Below are positions 14,285-19,647 of a stretch of 26,968 nucleotides of DNA, one piece after another (position 1 is the stretch's first letter; each line of letters opens with the position of its first letter). The stretch is from Candidatus Saccharibacteria bacterium UBA6039 (GTDB lineage: Bacteria > Patescibacteriota > Saccharimonadia > Saccharimonadales > Saccharimonadaceae): contig DIZB01000020.1 in NCBI GenBank assembly GCA_002427805.1, positions 1-26,968 on the forward strand, in the 5' to 3' direction. Both the position numbers and the translations under genes were made by a program. The notes beneath the pieces were generated by a model that had not been told where the DNA came from, did not search any database, and was given only the letters and a program-made list of their open reading frames with translations.

Positions 14285-14448
14285 TACTTATTCTCCTTGT
14301 TGGGTGCTTTTTGAGATGCGTATTTCTGTAACATCTGCTGCTGAGATAATAATTCGTTCACCTCCTTAACACTAACCTGACTTTTTGGTATGTAATAGCG
14401 AAGCGACCACAATCGTAAAGCAATTTCTTCTTCTGTTTTGTTACTCAT
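14284..14448 (-). CDS. 54-residue phage protein with YIPKSQ motif
   Basis: The frame MSNKTEEEIALRLW... has CCTTG/AAGGAG-like spacing upstream (GGAGAATAC), a 4-base ATGA overlap with the gene at 14445 and a one-base TAATG overlap with the one at 14284. It fills the gap exactly. WSLRYYIPKSQVSVKEVNELL shares YIPKSQ with the protein at 13781-14059. The Gln-rich C-terminus ends NKENK. It is probably a real small gene of unknown role. Confidence 0.6.
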   Translation of the reverse strand: MSNKTEEEIALRLWSLRYYIPKSQVSVKEVNELLSQQQMLQKYASQKAPNKENK

Positions 14449-14906
14449 GTATTCTCCTTGTTGTTAGAGGCTAGTTCGGCTAGGCGTTCTTTAGCTCTTT
14501 GGTCAGCCCGTGCGAGCATCTTAATAAGACCAACGCCACCGAAGTTTGCATACTTCATATTCTTCTTTATGCGTTCCAATGAATAGTTGCCTGTAGATAC
14601 CGCATATGGGTCATTCTCAGCCACAAGCTCCATTACATAAGACCAGTACAAGTCATCGAGGTTATCTAATTTTGCTTTATCGCCTATAAATACCCACGTA
14701 CCTAATCGGTTAATGTCGTAGTGTGCTTTATCTGTTTCCTTTTTAATGAGAGCGAGGATAGCGTCAACCATTTCATTCTCGTTTAGCTCAGTTCCACCAA
14801 CTTGTCTCCCTCCCATTAAACGTTTCATATAGACTGCAAACTTATCTCTAATTTGCTCTACCTGCTCTCTTAGCTCTGTGTTAGCTTCTGTGGTTGGTTC
14901 ACTCAT
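14445..14906 (-). CDS. Hypothetical helical phage protein
   Basis: A 153-residue protein. Start ATG 14906 (MSEPTTEAN) is preferred to the adjacent GTG at 14909 because GGAAG is well placed. It lies two bases after the hexapeptide-repeat gene stop. It is charged and helical (ELREQVEQIRDKFAVYMKRL), with a central GTWVFIGDKAKLDNLDDLYW segment and a basic helical C-terminus. No family was recognised. The size and composition would suit a regulatory or structural accessory protein. Confidence 0.6.
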   Translation of the reverse strand: MSEPTTEANTELREQVEQIRDKFAVYMKRLMGGRQVGGTELNENEMVDAILALIKKETDKAHYDINRLGTWVFIGDKAKLDNLDDLYWSYVMELVAENDPYAVSTGNYSLERIKKNMKYANFGGVGLIKMLARADQRAKERLAELASNNKENT

Positions 14907-14908
14907 CA

Positions 14909-15622
14909 CTACACTTCCTTTAGATTCTCAAGAGCCTTTGTTAGTTCGTCAGTCACTTCGTATTCAGTACCTCCAACGTTGATAGTATTCTTTTCAGTCG
15001 GTGTTACAGGGTCAATATCTTCAATCTTGTAATCACCAGTTACGAGTAGGTTTTTATAATCCTTACCGCTATCAAAGTTATATTCTTTCGACTGGTCGAT
15101 AATAATAGGCGTGATAGTACTATCGCTGGCTGATAAGAAATTACCTTTAGTGTATGCCTTTTTAAGAGAGACCCGAGCGTCGCCATAGACCCAAGAGTCG
15201 CCAGAGACCCGAGCGTCGCCAAAGACCCGAGCGTCGCCATAGACCCGAGCGTCGCCATAGACCCAAGAGTCGCCAGAGACCCGAGCGTCGCCATAGACCC
15301 AAGAGTCGCCAGAGACCCGAGCGTCGCCAAAGACCCGAGCGTCGCCAAAGACCCGAGCGTTGCCAGATACCCAAGCGTTGCCAGATACCCAAGCGTTGCC
15401 AGATACCCAAGCGTTGCCAGATACCCAAGCGTTGCCAGAGACCCGAGCGTCGCCATTACTTAAATGGGTACTCTCAACATAGCCACCCCTTTCGCCCTTT
15501 TTAACGCCACGTTCAACGCCACGTTCTTTAATATCTACCGTTGCCTCAATGCGAAAGAGGGTAATACCCCATGCGTTTACAATAGTATCGGTTGTTAGTT
15601 TGAATTTAATATCTTTTGACAT
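14909..15622 (-). CDS. Hexapeptide-repeat (xGxAxV) protein, left-handed beta-helix type
   Basis: A 237-residue protein. The N-terminal ~50 residues (WGITLFRIEATVDI ... GERGGYVES) precede 16 units of the form xGxAxV at residues 56-151 (SGNAWV, FGDARV, YGDARV, SGDSWV). These hexads are typical of left-handed beta-helices and occur in phage-associated proteins I recall. Then comes a ~60-residue domain and a tail, INVGGTEYEVTDELTKAL..., almost the same as in the pentapeptide-repeat protein. The RBS leader ATTAAATAAAGGAGATAA is also shared with that gene. The role is unknown; a protein- or DNA-mimic scaffold is possible. Confidence 0.75.
   Translation of the reverse strand: MSKDIKFKLTTDTIVNAWGITLFRIEATVDIKERGVERGVKKGERGGYVESTHLSNGDARVSGNAWVSGNAWVSGNAWVSGNAWVSGNARVFGDARVFGDARVSGDSWVYGDARVSGDSWVYGDARVYGDARVFGDARVSGDSWVYGDARVSLKKAYTKGNFLSASDSTITPIIIDQSKEYNFDSGKDYKNLLVTGDYKIEDIDPVTPTEKNTINVGGTEYEVTDELTKALENLKEV
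15170..15457 (-). repeat. Tandem array, 16 x 18 bases, inside the hexapeptide-repeat gene
   Basis: 18-base units (plus strand like AGACCCGAGCGTCGCCAA) repeat with near identity. Four consecutive units are virtually identical (the AWV block), and a 36-base higher-order unit (SGDSWV-YGDARV) recurs. This indicates recent copy-number change without frame disruption. All three frames are open across it, which creates spurious overlapping ORFs. Confidence 0.95.
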
Positions 15623-15635
15623 CTTATTATCTCCT

Positions 15636-15878
15636 TTATTTAATTATTTCTTCTAACACATCATATAGTTGCTGTGTGGTGATTTGCTTGCCAGTGTGGA
15701 CAAATTCCTCGTTGATGAGCTGACGGAGCATCTGGAGCGTCTGATAAGCTTCGTGAGATACGCCTTTGCCGTGAGTATCGAGGGCGTAAAGAGATTTTAT
15801 GTGTTCTGCTACGCTCAAGATACCTACTTTCTGTTCAGGCCACATTTCATCTTTATCGTGTGTGTATGCTTTGGTCAT
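15636..15878 (-). CDS. Hypothetical phage protein
   Basis: An 80-residue protein that overlaps the preceding gene by 4 bases. A short polar N-terminus is followed by helices (KVGILSVAEHIKSLYALDTHG, EAYQTLQMLRQLINEEFVHTG, TTQQLYDVLEEIIK). The stop is embedded in the AAATAAAGGAG leader of the hexapeptide-repeat gene, just as the gene at 13781 is embedded in the leader of the pentapeptide one. No family was recognised. Confidence 0.55.
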   Translation of the reverse strand: MTKAYTHDKDEMWPEQKVGILSVAEHIKSLYALDTHGKGVSHEAYQTLQMLRQLINEEFVHTGKQITTQQLYDVLEEIIK

Positions 15879-16114
15879 AAACCCATCCTTCGCCTGTGTT
15901 CTATTACTGCTTTCTTTGCTCCCTGAGAATTGGCGTGAGCTAGAGACTCATTCAGCGTCATACCTGCTTGAGCTGCGGGGGCTGTATACGGAATATGATT
16001 AACAATCGCTACGATAGCAGGTAAATCGATTGTATCTGTAGTTTGCTCATAAAGAGTATTGCGACTATATTTCTCTGTCTCGCCTATTGCATCAATTGTA
16101 ATTTTGTATTTCAT
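15875..16114 (-). CDS. Hypothetical phage protein, duplicate B (PYTAPAAQAG)
   Basis: A 79-residue paralogue of the protein at 14063-14284. The N-terminal 52 residues differ at only a few positions, while the C-terminal 27 (NESLAHANSQGAKKAV, basic end RRRMGL) are unrelated. A strong AAGGAG lies upstream. The two copies probably arose by duplication of the 5' part of the gene into a different downstream context. Confidence 0.65.
   Translation of the reverse strand: MKYKITIDAIGETEKYSRNTLYEQTTDTIDLPAIVAIVNHIPYTAPAAQAGMTLNESLAHANSQGAKKAVIEHRRRMGL
15959..16114 (-). repeat. 156-base direct duplication, copy B
   Basis: Second copy of 14129-14284, beginning at the ATG of the gene at 16114. Identity is about 96% by eye, with most differences clustered near codons 10-15. 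Confidence 0.93.
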
Positions 16115-16115
16115 C

Positions 16116-16337
16116 TTACTTCTCCTTACTTACTACTTCACTCTTAATCTCTGCTGGTATAAGAATCACTCCATCGTTCTTTTTAGCAAAGTCTATGGCT
16201 GCTTGTTCGTCGGTGAATTGTGCCATACGCAAAATAGTTGACGTTACTTCTTGAGCTGCGGGGGTGATATAGTGTTCATTCTTTGGTACAGGTTCAACTC
16301 GTCTAAGTTTACCGTCGTATAAAACTACATAACTCAT
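16116..16337 (-). CDS. Hypothetical phage protein
   Basis: A 73-residue protein. It begins with a beta segment (SYVVLYDGKLRRVEPVP), then ITPAAQEVTSTILRMAQF, then a helix-strand part (DEQAAIDFAKKNDGVILIPAE). The PAAQ segment resembles that of the duplicated pair next door, so it may be a diverged relative. No known motif was seen. Confidence 0.55.
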   Translation of the reverse strand: MSYVVLYDGKLRRVEPVPKNEHYITPAAQEVTSTILRMAQFTDEQAAIDFAKKNDGVILIPAEIKSEVVSKEK

Positions 16338-16340
16338 GAC

Positions 16341-16547
16341 TTAAAGACCTCCCTGCAAAGCATCTCCACCAACAGTCACCTGTAAAGGGTATGCAGACTT
16401 CTCGACGTTAAAAGTAGTAACTAGCCCTCCGATAGTGTTGTGTCGCTCCGGTCCGTTAAGCATTACGGATAAAAATAATAGATCTACCGCAATAAGAATG
16501 ATTGCTAGTATGCTAATAAATATTAATATGATCTTGTGAGTACTCAT
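16341..16547 (-). CDS. Small membrane-anchored phage protein
   Basis: A 68-residue protein with an excellent AGGAGGTTACC start and ATGA overlap. After MSTHK, residues ~6-29 form one strong membrane helix (IILIFISILAIILIAVDLLFLSV). A ~38-residue polar part follows, containing NTIGGLVTTFNVEKSAYPL. The most likely topology is an N-in anchor with a small outside domain. It could be an exclusion (anti-superinfection) or inner-membrane protein; this is a guess from layout alone. Confidence 0.6.
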   Translation of the reverse strand: MSTHKIILIFISILAIILIAVDLLFLSVMLNGPERHNTIGGLVTTFNVEKSAYPLQVTVGGDALQGGL

Positions 16548-16732
16548 GGTAACCTCCTTAATGGTTGTATGGTCCTATCTAACATTGCGTCGTGCTTTAT
16601 TTGCCGCATCAATTCCCTAATATCCATTTCATCTGTAATAACGTTTATATAGGCAAGTAATAACTCGTCACCAAGCTTCGTTACAGATATACGAAACTTC
16701 TTTACTTCTTTTCTGAACTCGTCTTCTGTCAT
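16544..16732 (-). CDS. Hypothetical helical phage protein
   Basis: A 62-residue charged, fully helical protein (DEFRKEVKKFRISVTKLGDELLL, ELMRQIKHDAMLDRTIQ) with 4-base overlaps on both sides. No motif was recognised. Confidence 0.5.
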   Translation of the reverse strand: MTEDEFRKEVKKFRISVTKLGDELLLAYINVITDEMDIRELMRQIKHDAMLDRTIQPLRRLP

Positions 16733-16923
16733 ACGACTAGCCCGGGAATGATTTCACTTGTAACAACGATCTTAATATTCCCATCATCTTGAAAGGTCAT
16801 GTCCGCCCGAGATTCACCTTTAGGGAACGTATCCTTATAAGTGACTCGTAAGTACATTTCAATAGCCTTCATTAAGTCGTCTGGCGTGATAGTAAACTCT
16901 TGCTCCTTAATATTCTTTGTCAT
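16729..16923 (-). CDS. Hypothetical phage protein
   Basis: A 64-residue protein starting MTKNIKEQE. ATG 16923 is chosen because GGAG lies six bases upstream; a TTG at 16935 is also in frame. Its ATG shares one base with the stop of the nuclease gene (TGATG). It is a mixed alpha/beta protein with an acidic middle (GESRADMTFQDDGNIKIVV). No family was recognised. Confidence 0.5.
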   Translation of the reverse strand: MTKNIKEQEFTITPDDLMKAIEMYLRVTYKDTFPKGESRADMTFQDDGNIKIVVTSEIIPGLVV

Positions 16924-17381
16924 CATCTTCTCCAACTATTTTGTTTAATAACTGTGTACGTGTGATCTGGGTGCATAGGCAACCATAAAGTCTCAAGCAT
17001 CTTACGCCTAAACTTATAATCAGCTGTCTCTACTCCTTTAGCCTCTATGAGCTCAAACGATCCATCGTTAAGGTGTGCTCTGAAGTCCACCTTATGTTTA
17101 ACCGTGAAGGCTTCGTCACCATCTTCCGTATAGGCCGTACAGTGAACCATATACTGTGTCTCGTAATCGAGAATGTCACCGGCTCTTTTACGCATCTCAA
17201 GATCAGTCGCTACTGACGCTTCATACTTAGAGTCGTACAGCTTGCCTTTAAACTCAGTCTTCTTTGCTCCAAACTTATTGAAACGCTTACCAATAATGTG
17301 GCCACAATTAGTACATGTAAGCGTTCCAGAAGTATAGATTAATCTAGGTGAATCACACTCTGGACACTTGGCTGACTTCAT
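16923..17381 (-). CDS. DUF1064-type endonuclease (PD-(D/E)XK) with N-terminal zinc ribbon
   Basis: A 152-residue protein from ATG 17381 (GAGGTC upstream); a GTG at 17426 would add 15 residues. CPECDSPR...CTNCGH is a zinc ribbon in the first ~30 residues. The rest matches the DUF1064 phage endonuclease family: NKFGAKKTEFKGKLYDSKYEA (Glu), LDYETQ, VKHKVDFRAHLNDG (Asp) and FELIEAKGVET (ExK), then YKFRRKML. These would be the metal-binding acid residues and the Lys of the PD-(D/E)XK fold. Relatives act like Holliday-junction resolvases or recombination nucleases. It sits in the presumed replication module. Confidence 0.8.
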   Translation of the reverse strand: MKSAKCPECDSPRLIYTSGTLTCTNCGHIIGKRFNKFGAKKTEFKGKLYDSKYEASVATDLEMRKRAGDILDYETQYMVHCTAYTEDGDEAFTVKHKVDFRAHLNDGSFELIEAKGVETADYKFRRKMLETLWLPMHPDHTYTVIKQNSWRR

Positions 17382-17403
17382 AACATCGACCTCAGCTTGC
17401 TGT

Positions 17404-17580
17404 CTATAAACCATCTTGTATCTCACTTTCTATTAACCGACAATCAATACATGTCCTATCAATACCGTCGGCTCGTCCTTCGTCTTCACCAAAGGAACTT
17501 TTATCTTTCCAACTCTTACACTTTGAACACTTACGTTGACCACTCAGCTCATTAATACTGCTCTTATTTAGGTAACCTGG
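17404..17580 (-). pseudogene. Zinc-ribbon reading frame lacking a start, downstream of an in-frame TAG
   Basis: A 58-codon open frame ending TAG at 17404. It encodes CSKCKSWKDKSSFGE ... GRADGIDRTCIDC, the CxxC...F.....DG....CxxC small zinc-ribbon pattern often found in phage HNH and related proteins. No ATG, GTG or TTG in this frame precedes the Cys motif. The frame is continuous through a single TAG (17581-17583) into the 33-codon gene upstream. Either an amber mutation split one 92-residue gene, or the stop is read through, or a rare start (ATT/CTG) is used. Confidence 0.5.
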
Positions 17581-17682
17581 CTACTTAGATGTATTACTAC
17601 TCGCTAAGGCTCTTCTTGTTACCATCGCCCCATAAGGTATAACGATCCCCTTACTCTTTGCGTATTCTTCGTAGTAACTCAT
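17581..17682 (-). CDS. 33-residue ORF, probable N-terminal half of a split zinc-ribbon gene
   Basis: The frame starts MSYYEEYAKSKGIVIPYG, two bases after the stop of the gene at 17684, and ends with TAG at 17581. The next codons continue in the same frame into the zinc-ribbon sequence. The N-terminal part, with a GAMVTRRA segment, could be a linker or DNA-binding arm. Confidence 0.45.
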   Translation of the reverse strand: MSYYEEYAKSKGIVIPYGAMVTRRALASSNTSK

Positions 17683-17683
17683 A

Positions 17684-17968
17684 TCAGCCCTTATACGCCT
17701 TTCTAATACGGCGTACTATAGAGTTGTATGTGTGTACAAAGTCAGTACGCATACGGTCTGTCCATAAGTCAGGGAACCAATCAGATAACTCAGCCTTCGT
17801 TACTTCACTACCAATAAGATCGTTAATGATAGCATCATCTAGTATCTTCACCTGGAACTGGTCAAGCATAAGATCTACAATAAGATCCCCACGAATACCC
17901 TTACCAGCTATCCCGCCATTAGAACCCCTTACGGTTCCAGAGTCGTTTTGCATCTTTGACGAGTTCAT
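17684..17968 (-). CDS. Hypothetical phage protein
   Basis: A protein of about 94 residues if started at ATG 17968 (AGGAG about ten bases upstream). ATG 17953 and a longer version to 18019 are also possible. All overlap the upstream gene substantially, so the true start may be later. The confident part (LIVDLMLDQFQVKILDDAIINDLIGSEVTKAELSDWFPDLW in blocks, then a basic end RRIRKAYKG) is helical. No family was recognised. Confidence 0.5.
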   Translation of the reverse strand: MNSSKMQNDSGTVRGSNGGIAGKGIRGDLIVDLMLDQFQVKILDDAIINDLIGSEVTKAELSDWFPDLWTDRMRTDFVHTYNSIVRRIRKAYKG

Positions 17969-18224
17969 CTTCGGCCATCTCCTCTCGCTCTTCGTCTGCT
18001 TTAGTATCTGCAAGTTCATGCAACAGACTTAGTATGTTTATATCGTTTTCTTTTACTGCTCCTATAAACCAAGCTCCAAGGTCATACTGCATAGAGAATG
18101 TTTCTTCTTCATCCTCAAGTTGAGCCTCTAACTGATCTATAAGCTGATGGACGTCTACCGACTTCATTTCAAATAGAACCATCTCTACAACATGTTCAAT
18201 GGTTCCTATCTCATCAAACCCCAT
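17919..18224 (-). CDS. Hypothetical acidic helical phage protein
   Basis: A 101-residue protein starting MGFDEIGTIEHVV at 18224. This start has AAAGGGG six bases upstream and overlaps the preceding stop by 11 bases; an in-frame ATG at 18272 lacks these features. It is very acidic and helical (DQLEAQLEDEEETF, DEEREEMAEDEL) and ends basic (KDAKRLWNRKGF). It may be a nucleic-acid mimic or a partner of the winged-helix-like protein upstream. No family was recognised. Confidence 0.55.
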   Translation of the reverse strand: MGFDEIGTIEHVVEMVLFEMKSVDVHQLIDQLEAQLEDEEETFSMQYDLGAWFIGAVKENDINILSLLHELADTKADEEREEMAEDELVKDAKRLWNRKGF

Positions 18225-18561
18225 CTGAAGCCCCTTTATAACGAAGGGATTCCCATACTCGGATAGGTGCATTATGACGACTCTTACGCCTGCAGTTAAC
18301 GAACCTATCGCTTGCTCGTATAAGCTTTAACCTAGCGGCTGAAAGTAATACGGCTGCAATAGCCCTATTATCTCCAGTAACCATACCCGCTCTCTCAAGA
18401 GGGATAAGAATGTCATCACTGGTAAACGTCTGCTTAAGTTCTATGATCTCAAGTAACTTATCGGCTGCTGCTTGTTTCCACTCACTGTTAGCGTGCCTAA
18501 ATACAAGCTCAACACCCAAAGTCTTCTTTTGCTCCGCCTGGTCGAATATAGAAGACTGCAT
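18214..18561 (-). CDS. Winged-helix-like phage protein
   Basis: A 115-residue protein. The layout (NSEWKQAAADKLLEII then FTSDDILIPLERAGM, a TGDNRAIAAVLLSAARLKLIRAS block, and CRRKSRHNAPIRVWE) resembles a winged-helix protein type I recall from actinobacterial phages, in which the end reads RPSAHxxxxRVW. It is probably a DNA-binding protein of the replication or regulation module. The first codon shares a base with the stop of the preceding gene (TAATG). Exact role unknown. Confidence 0.6.
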   Translation of the reverse strand: MQSSIFDQAEQKKTLGVELVFRHANSEWKQAAADKLLEIIELKQTFTSDDILIPLERAGMVTGDNRAIAAVLLSAARLKLIRASDRFVNCRRKSRHNAPIRVWESLRYKGASDGV

Positions 18562-18905
18562 TAAAATACCTCTACTTCTGAAGCAATAAAGCCACAGTCA
18601 TATTCTCTTTTAATGATGTGACACTTAAATGATCGGCTACATGTCTTTAGTGCTCGCTTAAGCTCTCTTGCATCCTTACGTGTAGAGTAAACCAATTGAG
18701 GGAATGCCTCAGGATACTTACCGTTATTAGGATCATTATCTTTTTCTATATAGACCTGATACTCAGTCCGACAATCATCGTAGGGTGGAACTGCTAAAGT
18801 CCTTACCTCACTTTGTCTATATGACTTAGCCTTGCTAATACCCGACTTAACAACTCCAATGGTTGTTCCTAAAAGCCTGTTTATATTACCGTATACTACG
18901 TTCAC
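18561..18905 (-). CDS. Hypothetical phage protein, GTG start
   Basis: A 114-residue protein with a GTG start supported by a strong AGGAGGG. It is a mixed fold: basic N-terminus, central beta part (TEYQVYIEKDNDPNNGKY) and a helical segment with TRKDARELKRALKTC. It has four Cys (YDDCRTEY, LKTCSRSFKCHI, YDCGF) that could bind a metal. It is among the first genes of the minus-strand module, as expected for an early gene. No family was recognised. Confidence 0.55.
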   Translation of the reverse strand: MNVVYGNINRLLGTTIGVVKSGISKAKSYRQSEVRTLAVPPYDDCRTEYQVYIEKDNDPNNGKYPEAFPQLVYSTRKDARELKRALKTCSRSFKCHIIKREYDCGFIASEVEVF

Positions 18906-18974
18906 GAAACCCTCCTATTAACCCTAAAGTGTGAGTGAGCCTCGCATACTCACCCACACCGTTTACTAATCCCA

Positions 18975-19055
18975 CTAAATCAGTAGCCCAACTAATACGA
19001 AGTAACTAACAACACCTAGTGATAAATACCCTAATGCACTAAACATTTTCTTCAT
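18975..19055 (-). CDS. 26-residue hydrophobic peptide
   Basis: ATG at 19055 behind AAAGGAAAC (good spacing). The peptide starts MKKMFSALGYLSLG and continues as a single hydrophobic helix (VVSYFVLVGLLI) to TAG. The two Lys at the N-terminus and the short length fit a single-pass membrane peptide. Its leader AAATAAAGGA resembles that of the two repeat-protein genes. It is the first ORF downstream of the structured RNA in the minus direction. It could be a toxin-like, exclusion or leader peptide; unproven. Confidence 0.5.
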   Translation of the reverse strand: MKKMFSALGYLSLGVVSYFVLVGLLI

Positions 19056-19092
19056 TGTTTTGTTTCCTTTATTTGTTTTTGATTGATTTTTA

Positions 19093-19328
19093 TTAAGCGT
19101 ATGGTGCTAGTAATAGCTTGTCGCCACCGCATCTAACCAACGACTTTCGAGAAGTCTGTCTTGGAATTACATCTTGGAGTTCAGCTAACGTCCACCGATT
19201 GTCTCGGGATAACTATCTCTGCAGAAACAGCCGCTATCTATTACCAGCACTACTACGCTTAATGTGATTGATTACTCATTTCCGCACAGGTAAGGGTGGG
19301 CATCACCTGCACGGAGTAGAGTAATCAA
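19093..19328 (-). ncRNA. Candidate structured RNA at the phage/tRNA boundary
   Basis: Two large nested helices stand next to each other. (1) 19093-19116 pairs with 19238-19262: 9 base pairs, a small internal loop, then 13 pairs, enclosing ~120 bases with at least three smaller hairpins (19142-19156, 19176-19193, 19195-19207). (2) 19268-19277 pairs with 19319-19328 (10 pairs), and inside it 19282-19291 pairs with 19305-19314 (10 pairs), capped by a 13-base loop. Three pairs are G-U on the minus strand but A-C on the plus strand, so the RNA should be read from the minus strand. No long ORF covers it. It is not tmRNA, RNase P or SRP RNA by their conserved motifs. Confidence 0.65.
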
Positions 19329-19430
19329 CCTTGGGATTCCCTCAAACCTAGTACAAACGCCATGAATGACACCAGATTTGAAAGAACCCCGATTGATTCC
19401 CAGATTGTTAATAAGCTCACATTGGGAAAC

Positions 19431-19461
19431 AAAAATCCCCAGATCGTTTTGATCTGGGGAT
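19431..19461 (-). terminator. Intrinsic terminator after tRNA-Gly
   Basis: ATCCCCAGATC (19435-19445) and GATCTGGGGAT (19451-19461) are perfect complements around GTTTT. Read on the minus strand, the stem is followed by TTTTTGTTT. It ends the tRNA transcript (or the phage-side flank of attR) before the structured RNA. Confidence 0.9.
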
Positions 19462-19477
19462 AGGACTAAATAATGAC

Positions 19478-19553
19478 TGGTGCGGGTACAGGGACTCTAA
19501 CCCTGGACCTCATCCTTGGCAAGGATGCGCTCTAACAGCTGAGCTACACCCGC
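19478..19553 (-). tRNA. tRNA-Gly (anticodon GCC); likely phage attachment site
   Basis: Full cloverleaf on the minus strand: acceptor GCGGGTG/TACCCGC, D stem GCTC/GAGC, anticodon stem CATCC/GGATG with loop TTGCCAA (GCC), T stem CAGGG/CCCTG, discriminator A and encoded CCA. It is 76 bases with CCA. Its 3' end points toward the phage region, as for integration at a tRNA 3' end. Confidence 0.95.
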
Positions 19554-19608
19554 ATGGTGTATGGTTGCTATACGATTATACTGAGGTGACGGCCTTTTAT
19601 CAAGTCGC

Positions 19609-19647
19609 AAAAGAAAAAGACCAACACGAATGTTCGTCTTTTTCTTT
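19609..19647 (-). terminator. Terminator-like hairpin after tRNA-Phe
   Basis: AAAGAAAAAGAC (19610-19621) pairs with GTCTTTTTCTTT (19636-19647), with an inner AACA/TGTT pairing around CGAA. On the minus strand the hairpin ends in a U-rich run just past the tRNA-Phe 3' end. Confidence 0.8.

Larger units (their letters stand above)
1..19477. mobile_element. Integrated phage (prophage), right-hand part
   Basis: Structural, lysis and many small overlapping unknown genes fill this stretch. Late genes lie on the plus strand up to 9539, and a second transcription unit on the minus strand runs from about 19055 down to 9540. Typical chromosomal genes begin right after two tRNA genes. The 3' end of tRNA-Gly at 19478 faces the phage, which is the usual geometry when an integrase uses a tRNA 3' end as attB. 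The left end, integrase, terminase, portal and capsid genes are not in the window. A lytic phage assembled onto host sequence is excluded only if the join at 19477 is real. Confidence 0.8.

Noticed and set aside
15040..15456. 138- and 88-codon ORFs rich in ATLGSL or RLGIWQ repeats
   Set aside because: Other frames of the 18-base array in the hexapeptide-repeat gene; they have no ribosome-binding site and collide with the better-supported gene.
13513..15457. Possible CRISPR arrays
   Set aside because: Units are contiguous without unique spacers and code for regular protein repeats.
19093..19328. tmRNA, RNase P RNA, SRP RNA or hammerhead ribozyme
   Set aside because: Their conserved core motifs are not present on either strand by eye.
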